Of a stretch of DNA of 64,000 nt, positions 37,194-47,045 are shown in pieces. The first letter of the stretch is position 1; every line of letters starts with the position of its first letter. The translations under genes were made by a program, and so were the position numbers. Source of the DNA: Climacium dendroides (lineage: Eukaryota > Streptophyta > Bryopsida > Hypnales > Climaciaceae); NCBI GenBank assembly GCA_950106755.1, contig OX467092.1, positions 8,990,001 through 9,054,000 of the forward strand, given 5' to 3'. Below the pieces are notes generated by a model. That model had not been told where the DNA came from, ran no database searches, and was given only the letters and a program-made list of their open reading frames with translations.

Positions 37194-38535
37194 TTAGAAA
37201 TCGCCGGTGGTGGCGACGGGCTGGTGTCCCTGCGGCGCCTCTGCCGACATGAACACTCCGTCGTAGATGAGCGCGGCGAGCGCGGCGCCGATGAAGGGTC
37301 CCACCCAGTACACCCAGTGGTTGTGAAAGTCCAGGGTCGCGAACGCCGGGCCGAAGGAGCGTCCGGGGTTCATCGAGGCGCCGCTGTAAGGAGCGCCCAC
37401 GAAAATCTGGGCAAGGACCGTGAAGCCAATGGCCAAGGGAGCGATCACACCCACCGTGCCCTTCTTGGGGTCTACGGCGGTGGCGAACACCACGAACATA
37501 AGCGTGAAGGTGAGGATGATCTCCATCAGCACGGCGGGCCAGACAGTCATGCCGGCGCCCAAGGCGTGAACGGCGACGACCTCACCGGTGGTGACGACCT
37601 TCAACGCCCATGCACCTGCACTCACAACATTTCCCAAACGAATCCATTAGACATGGCGTGGCCTGGAATAGCTAATATATCCCCAACGAATGAATTACAG
37701 AGGCTAAGGGAAGACATCAAAGATTGGAAAATGCGCAGGATCGACTTGCAGCATCTATGAGTATCTAAAAGACAAGTATGTATCAGAGTGTACAGGACTT
37801 GAAGCATCTGTGGACATCTGAAAGAAGGTATCAAAGTGCACAGGACTTGCAGCATCTACGAACAAAACTTGCAGCATCTGGGAAAAAATGAAAGACGGGT
37901 ACTATCAAAGCGCACAGCACTAGCAGCAACTGTGGACATCGGAACTATGGGAACGTATCAAAGTGCACAGGATTGTGAACAACTGAAAGACGGGTACTAT
38001 CTAATTGCGCAAGACTTGCAGCATCTGTGGACATCTGAAAGACGGGTAATCAAAGTGCACAGGACTTGCAGCATCTATGAACATCTCAAAGACGGGAAAT
38101 CAAATCGCACATGACTTGCATGCATCTCCCTTACAAATGAGGTCCGAAACACCAAATAACAGAGGAACTCCCCCAATTGGTTACTCAATTACCTGCAGCA
38201 GCGCCGAGCAGCTGCGCCACCCAGTAGAGCACAAGTCGAATAACTGTGATCTTCCCTGCCAGCGCGAGCCCCAACGACACCGCCGGATTCACATGCCCTC
38301 CACTGATGTTCGCCGTCATCGCCACCAAAATTGCCAGCGCAAACCCGTGAGCAAGCGCAATCACCAACAACCCCCCAGCTTCCATATCACCACCCGGGTG
38401 GATCTTCTCGTACGCCATCACCGATCCCACGCCAATGAACACGAACAGGAACAGGGAGATGAACTCCGCCAAGGCGCCCTTGAGCGCGTCAGGGCTGGAG
38501 GCCTCATCGGTTTCGCCCAACGCCAACTTCACCAT
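37194..38535 (-). CDS. TIP: tonoplast intrinsic protein (TIP) aquaporin, two exons, 254 aa
   Basis: A major intrinsic protein that conducts water, and in many TIPs small solutes such as ammonia, urea or H2O2, across the vacuole membrane. Exon 1 is 38535-38193 and exon 2 is 37615-37194, with a GT-AG intron of 577 bp in phase 1. Six membrane segments are visible. The first half-helix loop carries SGGHVNPAVSLG (NPA at 83-85), the second SGASMNPGRSFGPA (197-199), where the usual NPA is NPG. The aromatic/arginine filter reads His63, Ile185, Ala194, Arg200, the H-I-A-R set known from TIP3 and TIP4 types. HWVYWVGP before the last helix is a MIP hallmark. The length is normal. The start Met is followed by a short acidic cytosolic tail. 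It stands alone, with no clustered partner gene. The subfamily (TIP3/TIP4 against a bryophyte or fern group) cannot be settled by eye. Confidence 0.96.
37735..38135 (-). repeat. minisatellite filling most of the TIP intron
   Basis: Degenerate units of roughly 50-57 bp with the theme 'CAAAGTGCACAGGACTTGCA' then 'GCATCT.TG.ACATCTGAAAG' and 'ACGGGTA'. 'GCATCT' heads appear near 37750, 37805, 37850, 37872, 38015, 38070 and 38118. The array spans about 400 of the 577 intron bases and stays clear of both splice sites. Confidence 0.85.
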
Positions 38536-38599
38536 CGCTACTGAATTCCGAACAAGGGCGACAATCCCCCAAACCAGACGATCGGAAAACCAGACGATC

Positions 38600-38622
38600 G
38601 AGAGAGAGAGAGAGAGAGAGAA
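38600..38622. repeat. (GA)n/(CT)n tract in the TIP leader
   Basis: An uninterrupted dinucleotide run. It is CT-rich on the sense (minus) strand, 65-87 bp before the start codon. CT-rich leaders are common in plant genes. Immediately upstream in the genome, 'CCAGACGATCG' is duplicated (38574-38600). Confidence 0.85.
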
Positions 38623-38697
38623 GTCTAAACTGCACTGCTACTCGTCCTGCGAAGCTCGAAGCTCAGAATGTGTTGCAAGAGAGTGTTGTCGAAGCTC

Positions 38698-38706
38698 TTT
38701 ATTATA
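38698..38706 (-). promoter_or_regulatory. TATA box of the TIP gene
   Basis: TATAATAAA on the minus strand, 163 bp before the start codon. With the usual 25-35 bp spacing, transcription would start near 38670, giving a leader of about 135 nt that includes the CT tract. Confidence 0.6.
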
Positions 38707-38889
38707 CATTGGGGTCCTTGGGGACGCTGTTGTGCTGGACTCTGGTGATGCTCTACAGTCCCCTTCTGAAATCCAATTTTTAGCCAATTTGTCTTTTTTT
38801 TTTTCTAATCCTTTTTCTAGAATTGCCGATTCTTTGGGTGCCATCCCTCATCCAAGGATTGATTCCATGGACGTGAAATAAATGCTTTT

Positions 38890-39319
38890 TCTTTTCGTGT
38901 CGGAGACTGGAGAATGCTTTCTGTGTGGAGGGAATCAAAGTGGCAAGGAGAAGGTACGAGTCTGGGGGATTGGGGCTGCCCATTCAGCGTTATCTGAATT
39001 TGGGGCTTTCAGTACTGTTGGTTGTGGACGCTGTCTACAGTGTAGATGGCCACATGGCCAGTTTTCAGGGAGCGCTTTGAATTTCACCAATAAACGAGCT
39101 TCTTTGGGCTTTCCCACGCACCTACTCGGGTTATTGATTCTATTTATACTTGGAAACGAGAAATAAACTCCAACCTTTTTCTGTTTATTTTAGGTTGGCG
39201 TTCATTTAAGAGTACATTCGTCTTTTTCTAGCAGATGAATGACAAAAGAATCTCTCCCTGCACATCAAGAAGGGCAACTATTCATCCTCCAAATTGAGTG
39301 CTTTTGTATTTCTCTTAAG
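38890..39319. other. TIP upstream region; MITE C fragment at 39225-39300
   Basis: Promoter-side DNA of balanced composition. At 39234-39300 a fragment reads 'GATGAATGACAAAAGAATCT', 'GGGCAACTATTCATCCTC', the middle of family C elements. Confidence 0.45.
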
Positions 39320-39379
39320 TTCACACAATACCCAAACAATTCACACAATACCCAAACAATTCACACAATACCCAAACAA
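39320..39379 (+). repeat. three perfect 20-bp tandem units
   Basis: TTCACACAATACCCAAACAA is repeated exactly three times. Confidence 0.95.
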
Positions 39380-39727
39380 ATGATTTTCATGTTAACTGGT
39401 TCATCCTTTAAGGGTTACCCAACAACAATTTGACAAGGTTTTTGAGTTTGACGGGCTATTTTCCTTCAAATCCCAAATACAGTTGGTTTTTCTAAGCATG
39501 GAGTCTAGTTACTTTCTATATCCTTTACTCAAATTTTAAAAAACGTAGTTTTTTTTTATGTTTTTTTGCCAATGTTTCTAAATTGCAACCGTTTTTTTTT
39601 TTTCCCAATTCCAACTACTAACTTTGAACTTACTGCCGGCTCTTCCCAAATCTAGAACCCTAGTCTAAAAGACTAGAATGAATTAAACTTACTACATTGG
39701 GAATGACTGAACTCATTCAACAATGTA

Positions 39728-39995
39728 CTATATTGAGGTACTTAACCCCTGAGCGCCCCAGTGCCTCAAATATGGCCTCTCAAAACTCAAAGATCTCCTT
39801 GTTTGATCATTATAATCTTTTTAACGGTACGGTAAAAGGACGTGTCCTTTTCCCTATAGCTCCGTCCCTATCTCTACTATCAATCGGTACAATCAATTTA
39901 TGTGGATCTCATTTTACATGATAGTTTGATTGGAATGAATTGAGAAGGGTTTGAATTTTGGCAAATACAGTCTCGGCGCTTAGGGGTTAACTCTC
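39728..39995. mobile_element. MITE of the family F group, about 265 bp
   Basis: The left end ACTTAACCCCTGAGCGCC faces a right end GGCGCTTAGGGGTTAA, so the terminal repeats are nearly perfect complements (one base differs). AT-rich core with no coding capacity. Confidence 0.65.
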
Positions 39996-40078
39996 CCGAA
40001 GATGGGCTTTGGGTTTTGTAGGGTTTAGGGTTTGGATGTGGGTGTGGGTGTTTTTTGCGGTGAAAACGAAAGGGAATC

Positions 40079-40750
40079 ATGGAAACCAGATTGGTTACTC
40101 CCTCCTTGGTGGGTTGCGAGTTTTTTGTTTGTTTGTTAAGGAAAATTGTGCAACCCAGGATCACAACTAACCTACTTCCAAATCATTCACAGTGCCCCCA
40201 AGTGACACGTGTGGTACGCTTAGTCAGCCAGGCCTCATGCATCAGCGTACAGATCCAAAATACTTTTCTCAGAACGGGACAGCCATTACAATACAAGGAG
40301 TGGCCCACTCCCACTAAGCTTAGCTTAACTACGGACCCTTTCCTTGGCTTGCAGATATTTCAATTTCACATGCTGAGTGTGGACTTGAGGAATTGTGAAA
40401 CTTCGCTTCACCTCGGTGAACAGAATTATCATAATAACCCTTCAAAAAGATGGGGATGCGACCCCATGATGAGGGTGGGTAGTCACCCAAATGCTCAGAT
40501 TATTGGACCAATAGGTGTGCATTCTTTGTTTCTACTGGAAACAACAAAATCATCCATCACCACTTTTGGGCCTCAAGGTCGTTCAATCCTTGAAGGACAA
40601 TGGAGTGACCTTGGAAATCATCAGTTTTTTTATGACCGCATGAAGCATTCATTTAAAAAAATTGTAAAAGCGCTCATTGCAAGACAAACTACTGTAGAAG
40701 ACCTCTTCTTTTCTTGCAAAATTATGAGGATGAATAGTTGTCCTACATAG
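40079..40750 (+). CDS. hypothetical 223-codon reading frame ending inside a MITE
   Basis: An uninterrupted reading frame of 223 codons with no protein-family resemblance I recognise. It starts about 50 bp after a telo-box-like tract (TAGGGTTTAGGGTTT, 40018-40032), which can mark plant promoters. The first 30 codons read METRLVTPSLVGCEFFVCLL and are hydrophobic. Codons from about 165 to the stop lie entirely inside the reversed MITE C copy (40572-40806). It could be a gene fragment captured by the insertion, a new gene, or a chance frame. There is no homology support, so I treat it as doubtful. Confidence 0.15.
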   Translation: METRLVTPSLVGCEFFVCLLRKIVQPRITTNLLPNHSQCPQVTRVVRLVSQASCISVQIQNTFLRTGQPLQYKEWPTPTKLSLTTDPFLGLQIFQFHMLSVDLRNCETSLHLGEQNYHNNPSKRWGCDPMMRVGSHPNAQIIGPIGVHSLFLLETTKSSITTFGPQGRSILEGQWSDLGNHQFFYDRMKHSFKKIVKALIARQTTVEDLFFSCKIMRMNSCPT

Positions 40751-40806
40751 AGAGATCCTATGTCATCCATCAGACGCAAAACATCTACCTTGACGTTTAA
40801 GAGTTA
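40572..40806 (-). mobile_element. MITE family C, cluster copy 1 (reverse)
   Basis: Reads as the complement of copy 2, from 'CCTTGAAGGACAATGGAGTG' through 'GAGGATGAATAGTTG' to 'CTTGACGTTTAAGAGTTAA'. It touches copy 2 at 40803-40806 with the ends nearly palindromic (GTTTAAGAGTTAACCCTTAA). Confidence 0.8.
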
Positions 40807-41025
40807 ACCCTTAAACGTCAAGGTGGATGTTTGGCGTCCAATGGATGATACACAATCTCTCCATGTAGGACAGAAGTGCAACTATTCATCCTCAGAATTT
40901 TGTGTGGAAAGGAGAGATCTTCTATAGTAGTTTGTCTTACTTTTACAATTCTTTTAAGTGAATGCTTCACCCGGTCATGAAAACTAATGATTTCCAAGGT
41001 CATCCCATTGTCCTTTAAGGGTTAA
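40803..41025 (+). mobile_element. MITE family C, cluster copy 2 (forward; best-preserved)
   Basis: A 223-bp element with TTAACCCTTAAACGTCAAGG at the start and CCTTTAAGGGTTAA at the end: 12-bp inverted ends TTAACCCTTAAA. The core holds 'GTCCAATGGATGAT', 'AGAAGTGCAACTATTCATCC' and 'AATGCTTCACCCGGTCATGA'. Confidence 0.85.
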
Positions 41026-41240
41026 ACATCAACATGGATGTTTGACGTCCAATGGATGATAGAAAATCTTTCCAATAGAATAGAAGTGTAACTATTCATC
41101 CTCAAAATTTTGTTGTGAAAAGGGAACGTCTTCTACAGTAAATCAACTTCCAATGAATGCTTTTGCTATTTCTTAAGCCAATGATTCACATGGTAATGAA
41201 AAGGGATGATTTCCAAGGTCACTCGTTTGTCCTTTAAGGG
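41026..41240 (+). mobile_element. MITE family C, cluster copy 3 (forward)
   Basis: Head-to-tail with copy 2. It carries 'AACATCAACATGGATGTTTG', 'CGTCCAATGGATGATAGAAA', 'CTATTCATCCTCAAAATTTT' and an end 'TTGTCCTTTAAGGGTCAA'. Confidence 0.8.
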
Positions 41241-41244
41241 TCAA

Positions 41245-41467
41245 AGGATAGGTTGATCATCGTGAAAATCATCCCTAACACCATGTAAATTGTTGGCTTA
41301 AAGAAATGCAAAAGCACTAATTGGAAATCAAATTACTATAGAAGACTTTTTCTTTTCACACAAAATTTGAAAGATAAATAGTTGTACTTCTCTCCTACAT
41401 GGAGAGATTCTTTGTCATTTATTGGCTAGAAAATGTCCTCAACATTGTTTATAGATTAAGGGTTAAC
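41245..41467 (-). mobile_element. MITE family C, cluster copy 4 (reverse)
   Basis: The reverse orientation is shown by 'GAAAATCATCCCTAACACC', 'GAAAGATAAATAGTTGTACT' and the end 'GTTTATAGATTAAGGGTTAA'. More diverged than copies 2 and 3. Confidence 0.75.
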
Positions 41468-41789
41468 TTAGAAATTGGAAAAAAAATGGGAATTTTTCTG
41501 AAGGGAATGCATAGTAAGTTACGGTAATAAATTGATTACGAAAAAGTTTGATAAATTGGATACGCTGCTTTTGTTGAAATGAATTTGATAGTGATTGATG
41601 CATTTGTGTAAGTACCTCGGTCACACAAAAGGTGAAGAAAAAACAGGTACTAATTGTACCTCCACAGTCTAAGTCAAAAATATATTATTTATATGTATGT
41701 GTGGATAAATGGGTTCCTTTCCATGTTTCAGAAGAGACGAAATTTTCTTGGCGACATTTTCAAAAATCTTATCTCATTGGCTCACTAGC

Positions 41790-42142
41790 TACCACTACAC
41801 TAATGATGATACATAGTGTTGGCAACACTAACCACGAAGCATAACACTAATTGTCAACAATCCGGTTAATGTTACCAACACTAAATGTCAATATAGACAC
41901 TATTTGTCAACTATTGGGTATAAATTTGTACAAGTTTATATTTAGTGTTACCTAACTATTTCATCAAAATGCAAAGAAAAACGTATGAACCCAAGAAACC
42001 TATGACATGCTCAAAAAAGTTATTACTCATAAAAGTGAACACAACACTAAATGCCAACTAATTGAAGTTTAGAGTGATTGGGATAAAAGTCCAGGTAACA
42101 CTAATCACAACATAACACTATTTATCATCATTAGTGTAGTGA
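41790..42142. mobile_element. 350-bp element with CACTACACTAATGATGATA inverted ends
   Basis: The left end CACTACACTAATGATGATA (about 41792-41810) recurs as complement at the right end (about 42124-42142). The interior repeats 'AACACTAA', 'GTCAAC' motifs many times in both orientations. Ends that start with CACTA recall the CACTA (En/Spm) superfamily, but no 3-bp target duplication is visible, so the assignment is tentative. Confidence 0.65.
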
Positions 42143-42144
42143 TT

Positions 42145-42949
42145 TTTTAAATGGATAAACTAAGGGACAAATTGTCAAACCTTTTGAGGAAAAAAAAATT
42201 AGATTTGTCAATATTTGGATGAAAGTTATTAATTATAGATGATTTAATGGGTGAATTATACATGTAATTCATTTGTACATTTCTTTTAAAAAGCATGCAT
42301 TTTGAAGGTGGGAGATGCTCCATCAATAGAATAGGAAAATAGTTGTTGCTCAAGGGGTGGAGAATTTTATTTTCAAATGGTTTGTACATGAAGCATGTCA
42401 TTAGTTTTGTCACATAGCATATGGATAAAATTTTGACCCTCTAAAACTATCGATAATAATGCTTGAGTTGAATTCAAAATCATTAATTTAAGTTTCAAAT
42501 TTTGTCCACTTCATATGAAAGTATCTTTAAAAAAACAAATTGTTAACTACTACTAACTATACTAATTCTAAATCCCTTGGAAGAAGGATATAAGAACAAT
42601 GTATGGCCCCATTATCCTTAAGGAGAAAGACTACAAATACAATCCAATCCCATAGAAGAAGTAGGGGAGGAAAACAAAAATAAGAAGGAAAGACTTTAAG
42701 TTTATATCCTTAAAAAGGTTTTTTGTGACACCTAGTAATTTAATTGCCTTGCCAAGTGCACAAATTTGCAATCCAACTCTAATTAGAATTAAACTTGGTC
42801 ACATTATGATCAATTGAATATTGGTTGATTTAAGTTTTAATCTTAGTCAAAATGGCTTGAGCACACTCTTTAGGACCCATCAAAATAATTTCATTAGCAT
42901 GTTTGTGCATCCATTAAACTTGATTTGGAAGAAAACATTAGAGGGGATT
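42145..42949. other. intergenic, no gene seen
   Basis: AT-rich DNA without recognised coding or repeat structure. Confidence 0.35.
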
Positions 42950-43150
42950 TGAAGCTCGAAAAGACCATTTTAGGGTTGTTCCCCTCGTTGTGAACCAATG
43001 CACTATTGTTAAATAATTAAATAATCAAATATTGTCTAATATGATAATCTCCCAACCACATTAGATTGTTGATGTGGCAAAATTCCTAAGTTCTCCATAG
43101 TCTGAGAACTTGTGGTCTTAATAAAAAACATCTAATGATTGGTTTCTATC
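42950..43150. mobile_element. MITE family D-related, copy at 43.0 kb
   Basis: Shares with 59035-59280 the order 'AAGACCATTTTAGGGTTGTT' (GAGACCATTTTGGGGTTGTT in the other), 'TTGTGAACCA', 'CCACATTAGATTGTTGATGT' and 'GAACTTGTGGTCTT'. The ends are loosely complementary (AAAGACC against GGTCTT). Confidence 0.6.
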
Positions 43151-44446
43151 AATTCAAACACACTTTCATATATGAGGACATCACTATAAGAAGCTTAACT
43201 CCTAAAGCTTTAATTTTTAAATCAAATTTTTTGTTGGATGTTTGGGGCATCTAAAGTGAAGTGTTAGATTTTGGATTTTTTTTCTCATTTTTTTCATGAG
43301 ATTGTAAAATCAAACAACCTCATAGGGAATCTAATTTTTACAAAGATTCAATAATTGGTTAAAAAGTGCTTTTAAAATTTTAGCACCAATTTAGGTAGGT
43401 GAAGCAAAGCATTATTTTGCTTTGAAAATTTGTATACTTCTTTCTAACTTGAAGACTAAGGCTCTAGTCAAATATGAGGTTTTTAGATCTTTTTGCAAAG
43501 TAGAATTTGAGTTATGGGGCTCAAAAATTGAACAAAGCTATATTGTCAAAAATTTGGGCAACCTTGAAAAAAACATTGTATTACTGATTGGTTGATTATA
43601 TCTCACATATATCCAATGATGAATTGGTTCAAATTTTTGGATTATTGTTGTACATTTTTACCGGTGGTTGGGGAGTAAGTTTGATTTGGAAGTAGATACT
43701 TTGTGCTATTATAGGCAATTATGTGAACCATATTGTTCCAATTTAATCCCTAATTCAAGTTGCCCATGTTCACATGGTGAACTTATAAAGAAGACCTAAA
43801 AATACAAGTGGCATTTATTGTAGCACAGCATGTCCTATGGGGATAATTTTTTGTATCCTTACGAGAATGATAGAAGAGCATATTATGAAATTTGCATAAT
43901 TTTTTAGTAAGCAGAGAATTTTGAATTTTGAAAGATTTTATTGTATTCAAACTCCCAATGAAGGAATACAAAATACTAGACTACATTCATTGCCATTTTT
44001 ATAGATAGAACCTCTCTTACTACATATCTTCTTCATGCATAACTTGCACTAATGGAGTTTGTAGGTAGGCCCAGTATGAAGGACATTTTTGGAGAAGTAG
44101 TGTTGGAATTTAACATCTATTTGGTGGCCATTTATTACCCCTCTCTTAGTACATAGTCCCAACACCATGCTCTAATAGAGCTTCTACGTGTACTTGCATT
44201 AGGGGTTAATGTTCGCATGCCTTCAATTTGGGATGCCATTTGCACCATTGGTGGACAACTATTTGGCATTTAACAATCGTATCTATGGCCTTCAATAGCG
44301 CCCTATTGCCGTGAGCTTTAGAAAACCATAGCTAATTTAATTCAAGTTTAAATTTTACAAATCAAATTGTGATGGGTGTGCCTCCCTCTTTTCTTTCTCT
44401 CAAAATTTGTTGTAAAATGATGTAATCAGCATAGACATTAGGGGAG
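43151..44446. other. intergenic, no gene seen
   Basis: AT-rich DNA. 44361-44415 resembles the outer border of the foldback element near 17720-17770. Confidence 0.35.
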
Positions 44447-44680
44447 ATTCAGGGCTTGTGGAGGGTTACGAGTTCTTGGGAACCTAAGAACTGCGCTACA
44501 ACAGCAATATGATGTGACCAAGAGATTACCACGTCATATAAAAAAATTAAATATATTTTTTTCATTTAAATTTTAATAAAAATTCTGACAGTGAGCCGTT
44601 TTTTAACTTTGCGAGAAACAGCAAAGGGAATGGGCCTAAAACAGCCCTCTGAACCCCCAAAAATCCTCTAATGAGAGATC
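44447..44680. mobile_element. MITE family D, short copy (about 230 bp)
   Basis: The left end has 'GATTCAGGGCTTGTGGAGGG' and the right end (opposite strand) 'GGTTCAGAGGGCTGTTTTAG'. Inner words 'ACTGCGCTACAACAGC' and 'GATTACCACGTCAT' match 'GCACTGCAGCAGAG' and 'CCTGCCACGTCATT' at the left end of the 51.6-kb element. Confidence 0.55.
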
Positions 44681-46650
44681 CTAAAGCAATAGTGCCCTAC
44701 TGCCCTGGCCTCCTACCTGCAGTGATGTAAGCTTACAGGGCAGGGCACTGCAGCTGTTCCAATGAGCAAGGACAACAGATGTCAGCTCATGCAACCTTTC
44801 CAAATGTGGCTCTCTGAAGCACGGGTCGAGTCACCACTCACCAGTCATCACTCGCCACTCACCAGCGACGTACGATCGATACCGTAATCATATCGCTTAC
44901 AGTAAGTTAATCATATTGCTTATTGGGATCTTAGTCAGAGGGAGGAGACAAAAGTTCGCTCAGACTGAAGCGGCGATCAACAAGTTTTTCGTCGAGGGAT
45001 TATCTTACTCCGGGATAACAAGTTACCTTCCTCCATTTTCAGTGGATGAATCGCAGAATCGCTACGCTACAGCATATTCTGAGGACAACTAGTATCACTT
45101 TTTGTTTTGAATGAACGAATGCGCACTCTTTTGGACGCATAATTTAATAAGTTCCATTCAGTTTTCATTTGGCACGTTTCACCCATTCATGTAGATGTAA
45201 TCAACTGCACCATCTTTTTCAACAAAGATCGCTTTCTGCACTGCCTAAATAAATGAAAAGAAAAGGAAAAAATCCCTGCCTGTTGCCTCGCTGCCTGGGG
45301 TGCCGTCTAAGCTAAGCTTACATTACGTTTGGGAGAAACACAGCACATGGAACTCACTCACTCATATTTGACTTCAAAGGATCCCAGCCTGCATTTTCAA
45401 AGATTATTTTAGTTGCATGGTATACTACAGTATCCCTTTTGCATTTGAGTTGATTCCTTTCTGATTTCACAAGTTACATCACTTACGTTACGTTCTTTGC
45501 AGTGTCAAGTCAGAGTCAATTCTATGGCTGGAACGCTTACTTCAGATCTTGAGTAAGTTAAGATTTCTGAAAGCTGCAGAGTTCCGTCCGTCGTCTCCCG
45601 TCCTGTGCATGAATGATTCCTACTACTGATCACTCCCGTAACTTATTAGACAAAGAAAACCTTTGTTACAGTGACTGATGCGTTTTGTGCCGACACTAGC
45701 CGACCCTACGATACCTTTGCCGCCCTCTAAAGTATAACTTTTGTAGCCCGATTGGTTTGCCTTTGGCTTCATTCACAGTGCTCAACACTGCTGTCACAAA
45801 TCCTATCTAATAAGCTCACCTACCATTGAACGGTGTACCGTATTCAATGTGCAACGTGTCCTCGTTCCGTTAGTTCAATGAATTGCTGCACAGACTGTTG
45901 ATCGATTGCTGTATCGGATGGATCTTCTGTGGAGTCGGATCCAGAATGGGAACCAAGCTAACAAGCCGCACTTGGAGGGAACGAACTAGAATAATAAGTA
46001 AGCTTATCAGTCCATGTTTGCCAACTTCAGAAATTTAAAAAAAAAGTCCGGATTTGAAGACTGAGGGTTAAGTTGCAGTATGGGTCGTCATCCCTTGCCC
46101 TTGCTTGACGGAATACCCGAGGCGAATAAAAATTGGCTATTGTTTTTGGTTTGTTGTTTTTGTTTTTTTGAAAGAGACGCCGGAATTGTTGGGTCTTCCG
46201 TCTCGAGAAAGTCCGTGGGGGCTTGAATTGTGTTGTGGAGAGTGTCGACGGACGGAAGGACGGAAGGACGGACTGCCTGATCATGTATGTTATGGGCCTC
46301 CAAGTCAGGAGACTCGACGTGGCGAGCATGAAAGGGCGCAAGGCAAGGGCGCCCAACTGGAAAGCTCGGCCTCAGTGGCCGACCATTGTCCTCGTGCCTC
46401 TCCTCCCTCCACGTGTGGTATTGCCAGCTGACAGAGTACGCCGGCCGGGCCCTTTTGGATACCTCGCAACAGTGCTCGCAACAAAGCTCGCAACTATGCA
46501 ACCAAATGGGGTTTTCAGGCGGTGGGGCTCAGTTTCTATCCGTTGGGGTGATTTGGTCTCACTACTGTAATGCTACTGTAATGCAGATGAGTGGAACCCA
46601 TGTGAAATGCGTGGAACTATAAAGTTGTGTGGGGAAGAGTAAGTTTAAGC
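44681..46650. other. 2-kb stretch of higher GC content, no gene assigned
   Basis: Unlike its surroundings this stretch lacks MITE copies and is richer in G and C, mostly at 46100-46520. That part includes a GACGGAAG triplication at 46248-46270 and a CACGTG G-box at about 46410. Several overlapping frames of 60-137 codons lie on both strands here, none resembling a known protein. It may be a decayed gene, a promoter or an unrecognised non-coding transcript. Confidence 0.35.
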
Positions 46651-46659
46651 CTTAAATGA

Positions 46660-46870
46660 CGAGCCGGTCGCTGTGGAAATCATTTGTTTGGGTACCGTGT
46701 GAATTGTTCGTTTAAAAAAAAAATTAAAAAAAAACTTATTGGGAGACAAGCTACTATAGAAGACGTTCCCTTTTCCCACAAAATTTGGAGGATGAATAGT
46801 TGCACTTCTATCTTACATGGAGAGATTCTTTGTCAATACGTGAAAAACGTCCTCAACATCGTTTAAGGGT
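46660..46870 (-). mobile_element. MITE family C copy (reverse)
   Basis: Contains 'GGAGACAAGCTACTATAGAA', 'GAGGATGAATAGTTGCACTT' and the terminal 'CGTTTAAGGGTTAA', as in the 40.6-41.5 kb cluster. Confidence 0.75.
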
Positions 46871-47045
46871 TAACCCTTCAGGATGAATGGGTGCCCGTGG
46901 AACCATTGTTGGTTTAAAAAAAATCCAAAAGTACTCATTGGAGGTCAAATTTCTATAAGAGGACTTCCTCTTTTCACACAAAATTTGGAGGATGAATAGC
47001 TGCACTTCTATCCCACATAAAAAAGATTCTTTGTCATAAGCAAAA
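46871..47045 (-). mobile_element. MITE family C copy (reverse, 3' truncated)
   Basis: Directly abuts the previous copy at CCCTTCAGGATGAATGGGTG and carries 'GAGGATGAATAGCTGCACTT' and 'GATTCTTTGTCAT'. The expected GTTTAAGGGTTAA end is missing. Confidence 0.7.

Noticed and set aside
37122..37760. 212-codon plus-strand frame opposite the TIP second exon
   Set aside because: It is the antisense shadow of the GC-rich aquaporin exon; its sequence is low-complexity and unlike any known protein.
46027..46622. Cluster of overlapping 60-137-codon frames on both strands
   Set aside because: All overlap one another in a GC-rich stretch where stops are rare; none resembles a protein family or has matching splice signals.
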